NCBI GenBank assembly: GCA_021324595.1 | Contig: JAJPIV010000077.1 | Span: forward strand, 1 to 36,821 | Length of the DNA: 36,821 nucleotides | Reading direction: 5' to 3' | Origin: Actinomycetota bacterium | GTDB lineage: Bacteria > Actinomycetota > Actinomycetes > Streptosporangiales > Streptosporangiaceae | Shown here: one piece after another, positions 10,210 through 16,950 of the stretch | Numbering within the stretch: position 1 is the stretch's first letter | Layout: each line of letters starts with the position of its first letter | The notes under the pieces: model-generated | The model's database searches: none | Told to the model about the DNA's origin: nothing | The model's input: the letters and a program-made list of their open reading frames with translations, nothing else | Made by a program: the position numbers and the translations under genes

Positions 10210-10343
10210 GCGCGGTCCCTGGCGGCGCCCGCATCGCCTCCGTTGTCCCGGCGGTCAAGCGCGACCTGGACGGCGGCCAGCGCCATCATGCCCGTTTCGC
10301 TGGAGTCAGGCTGGTGGGCCTCGGATCCGGTCTCGGCCTTCAT
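10206..10343 (-). CDS. Small 45-residue ORF coupled to leuC
   Basis: I do not recognise this product. The ORF starts with ATG at 10343, has GGGAG about five bases upstream, and ends in TGA that overlaps the leuC GTG start by four bases. The peptide begins [15 protein letters not shown] and has a short hydrophobic stretch, [12 protein letters not shown], followed by a charged tail, [16 protein letters not shown]. No signal peptide or known motif is visible. The good ribosome binding site and the exact GTGA junction argue for real translation. It may be a coupling cistron that feeds ribosomes to leuC, or a small accessory protein. It stands about 240 bases downstream of the leu leader element. 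Confidence 0.55.
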   Translation of the reverse strand: MKAETGSEAHQPDSSETGMMALAAVQVALDRRDNGGDAGAARDRA

Positions 10344-10581
10344 GACGTCTCCCTGTCGCTTCTGCTGCTGGGTGATCTGCCAGGCGTTCCAGCGTGGGGC
10401 CGGGCCGCCGCCGCGCCGCCCGCCCTGCCGCGTCCGCCGGGGGACGGCGCGGCCGGGGGCGGATGCCCTCCGTGATCGCGGAGCCCAGGGTCCGGGACGT
10501 CGCGTGCCGGGCCGTGCGCGGATCGATCGCGCGGATCGGGGGTGAGATCTGGGATCGGCTCGCGGGACCTAGGGGCGATGC
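10344..10581 (-). other. Long untranslated stretch between leu leader element and leuC cistrons
   Basis: About 240 bases with no convincing gene. A 69-codon plus-strand frame crosses it but has Arg/Ala/Gly-biased composition and no ribosome binding site. On the minus strand no start codon with a good site appears until the 45-codon ORF. The stretch is GC-rich and probably part of the leuC transcript leader. Confidence 0.5.
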
Positions 10582-10639
10582 GGCCAGCGCCTCAACTCCG
10601 TAGCGGGTTGCTGGCCTGCCTGATCAGGTCCCGCTACGG
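10582..10639 (-). promoter_or_regulatory. Pseudoknot-like leucine leader element (LEU-element type)
   Basis: Two perfect stems cross each other. Stem A pairs 10598-10607 with 10630-10639 (10 bp). Stem B pairs 10582-10588 with 10610-10616 (7 bp), and one arm of B lies in the loop of A, which makes a pseudoknot. The loop also holds the palindrome CCTGATCAGG (10619-10628). The 5' arm of stem A is made of codons 9-13 of the Leu-rich leader peptide, so ribosome position would control folding. A conserved pseudoknot called the LEU element has been predicted upstream of leuA in many actinobacteria; this one is followed by leuCD. No T-tailed terminator is seen. Confidence 0.7.
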
Positions 10640-10668
10640 CAGCTAAGAATGAGTACGAGGTGCCGCAT
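10624..10668 (-). CDS. leu leader peptide
   Basis: A 14-codon ORF encoding MRHLVLILSCRSGT then TGA. Residues 4-8 (LVLIL) give a compact branched-chain run with three Leu codons. The last codons form the 5' arm of stem A of the following pseudoknot. There is no ribosome binding site, but a TACAGT -10-like hexamer ends ten bases before the ATG, so the transcript would begin only a few bases upstream and translation may be almost leaderless. This fits a leucine-sensing leader for the downstream leuC-leuD genes. Confidence 0.72.
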   Translation of the reverse strand: MRHLVLILSCRSGT

Positions 10669-10678
10669 GTCGCTGACC

Positions 10679-10684
10679 ACTGTA
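10679..10684 (-). promoter_or_regulatory. Possible -10 box for the leuCD transcript
   Basis: TACAGT on the minus strand fits the actinobacterial TANNNT -10 pattern and would start transcription about four bases before the leader-peptide ATG. No good -35 is visible in the GC-rich DNA upstream, so this is a weak call. Confidence 0.35.
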
Positions 10685-10751
10685 CCCCGCCCGCGCGGGA
10701 GCGCGCACCCGGGGCCGGGATATCGCAGTGGCGCCGTGCGGCACGCCGGGC

Positions 10752-13700
10752 TCACAGCAGCCCGAGCCGGCTGCCGTGGGCGATCGCCTGCCGCCGGGTG
10801 GCCACCCCGAGCTTGCGGTAGACCGCGCGCAGGTGCGTCTTGATCGTGTTCACCGACAGGAACAGCGCCTCGGCGATCTCCTGGTTGGTCATGTGCGAGG
10901 GCAGGAACCGCAGCACCGCCAGCTCGCTCGGGGTCAGCCGGGCCGCGTCCCGGGCCGGCGGCATGGCCGGTCGCCATGCCGAGCCGTCTAGCCGGCGCAC
11001 GATGGCGGCGGCGAACGAGGCGCCAGGACCGTCCGGGCGGATGAGCGCGGTCAGCGCCGACCGGGCCGCGGCGCCGTGGTCCAGGAAGGGCCGCAGCAGC
11101 CCGGCCGGCTCGGCGAGGGCCAGGGCCGCGGCCAGGTGGCCGGCCGCGGGCCCGGGCTCACCCAGCCGGCGGTGCGCGATGGCGGCGGTGATCAGTGCCC
11201 CGACGTGCTCGCTCAGGGTGAGGCGCCCCGGCGGCGGGTCGAGCCAGGGGCCGAGGATGGCGAGCGCGCTGCGGCCGTCACCGGCGGACAGCAGCACCCG
11301 GGCACGGGCCAGGCGCAGGCCGGGATGGCCCGAGGCGCCGCGGCGGGGACCGGCACCGCCCGGCCCGGCCAGCCCGGGCCCGCCGGCTGCCCCGGCTGCC
11401 CCGGCTGCCCGGGCGGGCCCGGCTGGCATGAGTGGTCCGGCTACGGCTCGCTCGGCTGCCTCGATCGCGGCCATCGCGCTCGCGGTGTCGCCGTCCTGGA
11501 GCGCGACGTCGGCGTCGAGCACTGCCAGCTCCGGGCCGAGGGGGATCGCGCGGCCGGCTGCGGCCGCCGGGCAGCCGTCCGGTGCGTGCCCGGCGGTCAC
11601 GGCCGGGCCCGCCGCCCCGGCCAGGCCCGCCGCCCCGGCCAGGCCCGCCGCCCCGGCCAGGCCCTGCCCGGCGTCGCGGCGGAGCCTGGCGAGCAGGGCC
11701 CGTGCGCTGGCACGGTCCCCGCAGCACAGGGCCAGCCTCGCCCGGGCAGCGGTGACCAGCCAGCCCGCCACCTGCTCCTCGGGCCCGGCCTGCGCGAACC
11801 GGGGGCCGTGGCCGGGCGGTGAGCCCGGGCCGGCCCCGGCGCCGGCCATCGGCTCGGCGTGCCCCCCGGCCGTGCGGGGCGCGCCAGCCGCGCTCGCGGC
11901 ACAGCGGTCGAGTGCCCGGGCCGCCCCGGCCAGATCGTCCCTGGCCAGGCAGGAATGAGCCGTGGCCAGGTCGGCGAGCAGCCCGGGCAGCGCGTCGGCG
12001 TCCTGGATCCGCGGGCCGCCGGCCCCGCCGGCATCGTGCGCAGCGTCCGGCCCGGTCGTGATGGCGCCGCGGATCCGGTGCGAGATCGCGCCGGCCGGCC
12101 AGGAGCCGCGCGCGCCGCGCTCGGGTGCCATGCCGCCCGGATCGGATAGCTGGCCGTGCAGCGAGCCGGCGAGAAAGGGCTGGCCGTGCAGCGAGCCGGC
12201 GAGAAGCTGCCACGCGGCGACCCGCGCGAGCAGCCCCTCGCTGCCCGCGTGCCCGAGCTGCCCGCGTGCCCGGCTGAACGCGGCGAGCGCGTCTGAGGGC
12301 CGCCCGCGGACCAGCGCGGCGACGCCGAGCGCGGACCACAGCAGGCCGGTTGCCCGCCGCCAGGCCGTTCGGCCCGGGTCCGGGCCCTGGCCAGCCGCCG
12401 GGCGGGCTGGCCGCGCCTCGCCGTCGCCCGGCCCGGCGCCGCCGCCACCCAGGCCGGCCTGGCCGGCACCGGCCGCCTCGCCGGCTGCGGAACGGGCCGC
12501 CGTGATCCAGCGGGCCGGCTCGGCGCAGGCCGCGGCATGCAGCACCCGCAGGGCGAGCAGCCACGGCGCCATCTCCGGGCGCCGGCCCGGCCCGCGGCGG
12601 GCAGCGGCCCGCTCGGCGTCGTCCAGGTGCGACCCGGCGGCGATCCAGTTCCCCGCGCGCAGCGCTGACGCCGCGAGCGCGCACGCGACCGCCGGGTCGT
12701 CGCGCCCGTCCTCGGGGAACGCCGCGAGCGCCGCCTCGGTGCGGGCGCCCGGGGCGGGCAGCAGCAGCACCGGGCCAGCCAGGCCGAGCATCTCGGCGGC
12801 CAGGTCCCAGTCACCCGCCGAGGATGCGGTCCGCACGGCGTCCGCGGCCATGCCGTGGGCCGCCAGCCACCGCGCGGCCCGGGCGGCGAGAGCGGCTGCC
12901 TCCGCCGGCCGCTCCCGCCGCAGCCGCCAGTGCAGCAGGTCCCGCAGCAGCGGGTGAACGCGGTACCAGGCCGCTGCGGCAGGCGGCGAGGTCACGTCGT
13001 CGCCGGTGATCACGGTGACCATCGCGTTCTCCCGGCTGAGCTGGTCGAAGAGCGCCGCGCCCCCGTCCCCGCCCGTGATCGCATCGGCCAGGTCACCGCA
13101 GGTCACTTCGGTCACGCTGGTGCGCTCCAGGAACAGCCGCGTGCCTGCGGGGAGGGCGGCGAGCACCTCGTCGCTCAGGTAGTCGGCGGCCGGCGGCTGG
13201 TCGCCGCGGAGCCGCCAGGCCGCCGGAGCGTGGCCCGGGCCGGCCGCCAGCGCCGCCAGGCGCAGCCCGGTCATCCAGCCCAGCGTGCGGGCGAGCAGCG
13301 CGTCCAGCTCGCCAGGGGGCGGGCGCATGCCGAGCATCGTGAAGTAGCCGTCCGCCTCCTGCGCGGTGCAGGCCAGCTCGCCGGGCCCGATCTCGGCGAG
13401 GTCGCCGTCCACCCGCAGCCGAGCGACCGGCAGGCCCGCGGCGTGCCGCCCGGACAGCAGCCACCGCAGGCCACGCGGCCCGCGCCGGACCAGGTGCTCC
13501 AGCTCGGCCACGGCGGCGCTGCCCGTGAGCTGCTCCAGCCCGTCGACGATCAGCGTGACGGGGACGGCTCGCTCCCCCGCGCGCCTGCCGGGGGACGGCG
13601 CGGCCGGGCCGGCGCCCGGGTCCGCCCGGGTCCCGCCGCGCGCGGGAGCCATCCTCGCGCCGGGCCGGGCGAAGATGCCGTCGGGGCCGGGCAGGCTCGC

Positions 13701-14030
13701 GAGGGCAGCGTTCAGGCGCGCCCTGAGCTGGCCGGGATCCCGGTCGCCGGGGCCGAGGCCGAGCCAGGCCGCCGGTCCCGGCCAGGATGCGGCCCACTGG
13801 GCGCACGCGATGGTCTTCCCCGCCCCGGCCGGCGCGGTCATGAGGGTGACCCGGTGCCGCACCGCGCGGCTGATCAGTTCGGTCACCCGAGGCCGCGGCA
13901 GGATGGGAGCGCCAGGCAGCGGGACGGCGAACCCGGCCCCCGTCGGCCCGCGCCGGCCGCCACCGTGCGGCTGGCGGCGCTCCTGGCTGGTCCGGTGCCT
14001 GGCCGACGGCGCGATGGTCGTGCTCGTCAA
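10752..14030 (-). CDS. LuxR-family STAND/LAL-type transcriptional regulator
   Basis: Large regulator of the MalT/LAL class. Near the N terminus is the P-loop APAGAGKT (about residues 66-73 from the start used here), followed by a Walker B-like LIVDGLEQL. A long helical, TPR-like Ala/Gly-rich middle comes next. The end is a LuxR helix-turn-helix: LTPSELAVLRFLPSHMTNQEIAE and LSVNTIKTHLRAVYRKLGV. Such proteins bind DNA after ATP- and ligand-dependent assembly; the ligand is unknown. The start is uncertain. The frame opens at GTG 14108, but a TACGGT -10-like box overlaps that codon, so I use the TTG at 14030. Two in-frame tandem repeats lie inside. It ends about 80 bp upstream of the leu leader peptide on the same strand, so a regulatory link to leucine genes is possible but unproven. 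Confidence 0.88.
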   Translation of the reverse strand: MTSTTIAPSARHRTSQERRQPHGGGRRGPTGAGFAVPLPGAPILPRPRVTELISRAVRHRVTLMTAPAGAGKTIACAQWAASWPGPAAWLGLGPGDRDPGQLRARLNAALASLPGPDGIFARPGARMAPARGGTRADPGAGPAAPSPGRRAGERAVPVTLIVDGLEQLTGSAAVAELEHLVRRGPRGLRWLLSGRHAAGLPVARLRVDGDLAEIGPGELACTAQEADGYFTMLGMRPPPGELDALLARTLGWMTGLRLAALAAGPGHAPAAWRLRGDQPPAADYLSDEVLAALPAGTRLFLERTSVTEVTCGDLADAITGGDGGAALFDQLSRENAMVTVITGDDVTSPPAAAAWYRVHPLLRDLLHWRLRRERPAEAAALAARAARWLAAHGMAADAVRTASSAGDWDLAAEMLGLAGPVLLLPAPGARTEAALAAFPEDGRDDPAVACALAASALRAGNWIAAGSHLDDAERAAARRGPGRRPEMAPWLLALRVLHAAACAEPARWITAARSAAGEAAGAGQAGLGGGGAGPGDGEARPARPAAGQGPDPGRTAWRRATGLLWSALGVAALVRGRPSDALAAFSRARGQLGHAGSEGLLARVAAWQLLAGSLHGQPFLAGSLHGQLSDPGGMAPERGARGSWPAGAISHRIRGAITTGPDAAHDAGGAGGPRIQDADALPGLLADLATAHSCLARDDLAGAARALDRCAASAAGAPRTAGGHAEPMAGAGAGPGSPPGHGPRFAQAGPEEQVAGWLVTAARARLALCCGDRASARALLARLRRDAGQGLAGAAGLAGAAGLAGAAGPAVTAGHAPDGCPAAAAGRAIPLGPELAVLDADVALQDGDTASAMAAIEAAERAVAGPLMPAGPARAAGAAGAAGGPGLAGPGGAGPRRGASGHPGLRLARARVLLSAGDGRSALAILGPWLDPPPGRLTLSEHVGALITAAIAHRRLGEPGPAAGHLAAALALAEPAGLLRPFLDHGAAARSALTALIRPDGPGASFAAAIVRRLDGSAWRPAMPPARDAARLTPSELAVLRFLPSHMTNQEIAEALFLSVNTIKTHLRAVYRKLGVATRRQAIAHGSRLGLL
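11607..11660 (-). repeat. Three tandem 18-bp units inside the LuxR regulator
   Basis: The unit gcccgccgccccggccag occurs three times head to tail at 11607, 11625 and 11643 and encodes three Ala/Gly/Leu hexapeptides (GLAGAA type). It keeps the frame. Such units can expand or contract by slippage, so length variation between strains is likely. Confidence 0.9.
12149..12205 (-). repeat. Tandem 30-bp duplication inside the LuxR regulator
   Basis: A 27-base block is repeated exactly with a 30-base offset (12149-12175 and 12179-12205). It gives two in-frame copies of a decapeptide containing LAGSLHGQ. Both copies are intact, so the duplication is recent or maintained. Confidence 0.9.
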
Positions 14031-14270
14031 TTCCCCCCCGACGGGCGGCCGTGCCCCGGGCCGCCGGTCCCCCTCCGGTCGGCGCGCGCTGCCGCAGCCC
14101 GGTAGCACCGTACCCGCGGGCCGCGCAAGCCAATCCTGCCGCCGGGCCGGCGGGAACTGGCGGCCGGGAGGATGGCAGGCGGGAACTCACCCCGCGCAGG
14201 TGACGACCTCGCGGCTGCGGGCGGTTCTACTGGATGGCGAGGACGACCGGACGCACCGAAGGAGGACGCC

Positions 14271-14588
14271 ATGCCCGCAGCCACTCCCGTGCTCGACACG
14301 CTCGCCGACATCAACCTGGCCTCGATCGAGCACACCCGCCTGCAGCCGCGCGAGCTGATGCTCGCCAGGATCGCGGCCCTGGTCGCCGTGGACGCGCCGC
14401 CCGCGTCCTACCTGGCGAACGCCGGGTCCGCGCGGGACAGCGGGATCACCGAGCAGGACGTGCAGGACGTCCTGATCGCGATCGCGCCGGTGGTCGGCAC
14501 CGCGAAGGTGGTGGCCTCGGCCGGCAACATCATGAAGGCGCTGGGGTTCGCCATCGCGGTCGCGGAGGGGGAGGAGACCCCGGGCTGA
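14271..14588 (+). CDS. Carboxymuconolactone decarboxylase-like small protein
   Basis: The 105-residue helical protein resembles the AhpD/carboxymuconolactone decarboxylase superfamily. It has ELMLARIAALVAVDAPPASYLAN, then SGITEQDVQDVLIAIAPVVGT and ASAGNIMKALG, the usual second-helix and proton-relay region. The redox CxxC of AhpD is absent; the protein has no cysteine at all, so a peroxidase role is unlikely and the substrate is unknown. ATG at 14271 has an excellent GAAGGAGG six bases upstream, which rules out the earlier in-frame start at 14172. It is divergent from the LuxR regulator and stands alone. An inverted repeat spans its stop codon. Confidence 0.82.
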   Translation: MPAATPVLDTLADINLASIEHTRLQPRELMLARIAALVAVDAPPASYLANAGSARDSGITEQDVQDVLIAIAPVVGTAKVVASAGNIMKALGFAIAVAEGEETPG

Positions 14589-14624
14589 GCCCGGGCGAGG
14601 GGGAGCGAGCCGCCGGCCGGCGGC
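14579..14624 (+). terminator. GC-rich hairpins at the end of the CMD-like gene
   Basis: A 7-bp stem (14579-14585 with 14589-14595) has the TGA stop codon as its loop, and a 16-base perfect palindrome follows at 14609-14624. There is no T tract. Such U-less hairpins often end transcripts in actinomycetes, but this is inferred from structure only. Nothing else is recognisable between here and 14858. Confidence 0.4.
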
Positions 14625-14858
14625 AACCGTCGTGGCACTGCCCGCCGGCCGGCGCGCACCGCGCGCGATCTGGCCGGGCTGCTCCCGGCCGCCGGGCTAC
14701 GGCTGATCAGCGGCGCTGGTCATCGGCTACCGCTGCGCGCCTGCGGCGGTCGCCAGCCGCCTGGCCGCGTTCACCGGTTCGCTGGAGCCCGCCTGACCGC
14801 GTCGCCCCGGCGGGACAGCACGGCCAGGCGGGCCCGCGCGCGCATTGGCGGACAGGCG

Positions 14859-15062
14859 TCAGACCGGGCGGACCTGCTCCGCCTGCGGGCCCTTGGCGCC
14901 CCGCCCGGCCACGAACTCGACGCGCTGGTTCTCCTCCAGCGTGCGGAACCCGTCGGCGAGGATCGCCGAATGGTGGACGAAGACGTCCGGCCCGCCATCG
15001 TCGGGCGCGATGAACCCGTACCCCTTCGTCGCGTTGAACCACTTCACAGTGCCCTGAGGCAT
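14859..15062 (-). CDS. Cold-shock domain protein (CspA family)
   Basis: Single-domain RNA/DNA-binding protein of 67 residues, the normal size for the family. It acts as an RNA chaperone that melts structures in the cold or during growth transitions. It shows [19 protein letters not shown] with RNP1 (KGYGFI), then VFVHHSAI (RNP2), and ends with the usual AEQVRPV-type strand. ATG at 15062 has GGGAG eight bases upstream; the frame stays open to 15236 but the extension has no csp homology. The leader RNA just upstream carries three consecutive hairpins, a trait shared with many csp genes whose long leaders respond to temperature. Confidence 0.95.
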   Translation of the reverse strand: MPQGTVKWFNATKGYGFIAPDDGGPDVFVHHSAILADGFRTLEENQRVEFVAGRGAKGPQAEQVRPV

Positions 15063-15090
15063 CTTCCGTACTCCCAGATGAGCGATCTTC

Positions 15091-15164
15091 GGGATCCACG
15101 GTCGCGGATCCCGGCGAGGCGACCCGCTCGTCCGGAGAGTCGCTCCGGAAGGGCGCAGGCGCCC
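15091..15164 (-). promoter_or_regulatory. Structured 5' leader of the cold-shock gene
   Basis: Three inverted repeats follow each other upstream of the csp ribosome binding site: 15091-15097/15106-15112 (7 bp, GGATCC-containing), 15131-15137/15143-15149 (7 bp, TCCGGAG), and 15151-15156/15159-15164 (6 bp). The nearest lies about 16 bases upstream of the ribosome binding site. A role in temperature-dependent translation or mRNA stability is inferred by analogy with csp leaders. Confidence 0.45.
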
Positions 15165-15282
15165 GCTGTCAGGTTGCGCGGGCGCTGTCACACGTACACG
15201 AACCTTCCCTAGGCCATCTAACACCATCGCGGGCACCAGGCGGGCCAGGCCGCGGGCACGCGCCCCGGGCGGCGGGACCTCG

Positions 15283-16080
15283 TCAGCTCAGGCGCTCGGC
15301 GTACAGGGCGTCGACCCGGTAGGGGATGCCGAGCGCCGTCCGGCCCCTGGTGTCCGGGTGCCCGTCCAGGATCGCGGCGACCTCGGCGAGCACCGCGCGC
15401 TGGCGGGCCGGCGGCAGCGCGGCGATGTGGCTGACGCTGCGGAACCGGTCGATCACCTGCTCTCGCGTGCACCGCTGGACGTGGAAGAACGTCGCCTCCG
15501 TCCACGGGGACCAGCCGTCGCGCCCGGCGAGGCCCCGTTCGCTCCAGCTCTCGCCGGGGCCGCCCCGGCCGTCGCGGTGGTCGCGCCAGGGAGCGCGCCG
15601 CTCGACCCGGTCCATGACCGACCAGACCGCATCGACCCAGGCGTGGCTGCGGTCGCGCTCGTTCCAGATCAGGCCGAGCCGCCCGCCGGGCCGGACGACC
15701 CTGGCCAGGTCGGCCATCGCCCGGCGCGCATCGAACCAGTGGAAGGCCTGGGCCACCGTCACCGCGTCGGCGGATGATGCGGCGAACGGGAGCGCCTCGG
15801 CCACCCCGGCGACCACCGGCACGTCCGGCAGCCGGGCGCGGAGCACGTCGCGCATCGCGCCTACCGGCTCGACCGCGACCAGGTCAGCGCCGGAGCCGGC
15901 GAGCAGCGCGGTGAGCTTGCCGGTCCCCGCGGCCAGGTCGATCACGCGCCGGCCCGGCCCGATCCGCAGGCGCGTGACCAGCCAGCGGACCGCGTCCGGC
16001 GGATAGGAGGGCCGGCCCCTGTCGTAGGCCGCCGCCTGCGCGCCGAAGCCGCGCGCGGCGATCTCGTGGACCTCGCTCAC
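15283..16080 (-). CDS. SAM-dependent class I methyltransferase
   Basis: A 265-residue protein of the Methyltransf_11/UbiE-like group. It begins with [20 protein letters not shown], a common opening of this family. The SAM-binding motif I is [19 protein letters not shown], with the acidic end VAVEP, then [26 protein letters not shown] and [17 protein letters not shown]. The substrate is unknown; close relatives are annotated only as methyltransferases. The GTG start at 16080 overlaps the stop of an upstream 46-codon remnant as GTGA, which sets the start. Confidence 0.88.
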   Translation of the reverse strand: MSEVHEIAARGFGAQAAAYDRGRPSYPPDAVRWLVTRLRIGPGRRVIDLAAGTGKLTALLAGSGADLVAVEPVGAMRDVLRARLPDVPVVAGVAEALPFAASSADAVTVAQAFHWFDARRAMADLARVVRPGGRLGLIWNERDRSHAWVDAVWSVMDRVERRAPWRDHRDGRGGPGESWSERGLAGRDGWSPWTEATFFHVQRCTREQVIDRFRSVSHIAALPPARQRAVLAEVAAILDGHPDTRGRTALGIPYRVDALYAERLS

Positions 16081-16217
16081 CGGCCCGGGGTGGTCCAGCC
16101 GGGGCACGACGACGCCGGCGCGCCAGGCGCGGCGGCGTCGATGACGTCCGCGAACCGGCCGGGCTCCCTGGCCAGGTGGTCCAGGCGGCCGAGGCCGCAG
16201 GCGGCGTGAGCGGTCAT
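16077..16217 (-). pseudogene. Truncated N-terminus of an MDMPI (mycothiol-dependent maleylpyruvate isomerase-like) protein
   Basis: A 46-codon ORF with ATG at 16217 and GGAGG six bases upstream. Its product contains LDHLAREPGRFADVIDAAAP followed by SSCPGWT. This closely matches the first 40 or so residues of MDMPI N-domain / DinB-like mycothiol-dependent proteins, where SCPGWT is normally followed by a metal-binding helix with the pattern W-H-L. Here the match stops right after CPGWT; four unrelated residues and a stop follow, overlapping the methyltransferase start. It therefore looks like the stump of a larger gene, deleted at the methyltransferase junction. It may still be translated and feed ribosomes into the methyltransferase. 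Confidence 0.62.
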
Positions 16218-16336
16218 GACGGGCCTCCGGGGAGCCGGGCGCGCGGGCGCGGCCGGGCCCTGCCATTGTCGCGCACGCGCGCGCCCCGCGCAGCCGCCTG
16301 CCCGGCGCCCGGCGCGAGGATCTCAGCTCAGGCCGG

Positions 16337-16342
16337 TAATCT
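16337..16342 (+). promoter_or_regulatory. -10 box for a likely leaderless transcript
   Basis: TAATCT ends six bases before the ATG at 16349, so transcription would start at or very near the start codon. No ribosome binding site precedes that ATG. Leaderless mRNAs of this form are common in actinobacteria. No clear -35 is visible. Confidence 0.45.
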
Positions 16343-16348
16343 CGGTCA

Positions 16349-16924
16349 ATGAGGAACCTCCAGCCGCCCGTCGTCGCCATGCACGCCGTCGCCATGCACA
16401 CCGAGCCCATGACCCCCAGTCACGCCGAGCAGGTGCTGGCCATCTACCAGGCCGGCATCGACGAGGGCAACGCGACGTTCGAGACGAGGGCCCCGGGCTG
16501 GGCCGAGTTCAGCGAGTCCAGGCTGCCCGATCACCGCTACGTGGCGGTCGCCGCGCCGGAGCCGGGTGACGGCGGGCCCGGGCCGGGGGGCCTGCCCGCC
16601 GGAGCGGTGCTGGGCTGGGTGGCCGTGTCACCGGTCTCCAGCCGGTGCGCGTACGCCGGCGTCGTGGAGCATTCCGTCTACGTCCACCCGGCGTCGCGCG
16701 GCCGTGGCGTCGGGCGGCTGCTGCTGTCGGCGCTGATCGCCTCGACCGAGGCGGCGGGGATCTGGACGATCCAGTCCGGCGTCTTCCCGGAGAACGTGGC
16801 CAGCATCGCGCTGCACCGCTCGGCCGGCTTCCGCGTGGTGGGCACGAGGGAGCGGATTGGCCGGCATCATGGCAGGTGGCGCGACATCCTGCTGCTCGAG
16901 CGGCGCAGCCCGGTGATCGGGTAG
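16349..16924 (+). CDS. GNAT acetyltransferase, phosphinothricin N-acetyltransferase-like
   Basis: A 191-residue GNAT protein. After a short Met-rich start it shows PMTPSHAEQVLAIYQAGIDEGNATFET, the typical opening of Pat/YncA-like N-acetyltransferases. The middle has VLGWVAVSPVSSRCAYAGVVEHSVYVHPASRGRGVG, whose RGRGVG is the acetyl-CoA pyrophosphate loop. The end has SGVFPENVASIALHRSAGFRVVGTRERIGRHHGRWRD. Relatives acetylate phosphinothricin, methionine derivatives or other amino compounds; the substrate here is unknown. A Gly/Pro-rich loop (around residues 71-85) is longer than usual. Four ATG codons occur within the first 21; the first sits where a leaderless start is expected. Confidence 0.9.
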   Translation: MRNLQPPVVAMHAVAMHTEPMTPSHAEQVLAIYQAGIDEGNATFETRAPGWAEFSESRLPDHRYVAVAAPEPGDGGPGPGGLPAGAVLGWVAVSPVSSRCAYAGVVEHSVYVHPASRGRGVGRLLLSALIASTEAAGIWTIQSGVFPENVASIALHRSAGFRVVGTRERIGRHHGRWRDILLLERRSPVIG

Positions 16925-16950
16925 GCGATCCCGGCGGCTGGAGCGGGCCC

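Noticed and set aside
10394-10603. 69-codon plus-strand ORF between leuC and the LuxR regulator
   Set aside because: No ribosome binding site and biased composition. It crosses the leu leader RNA element on the other strand.
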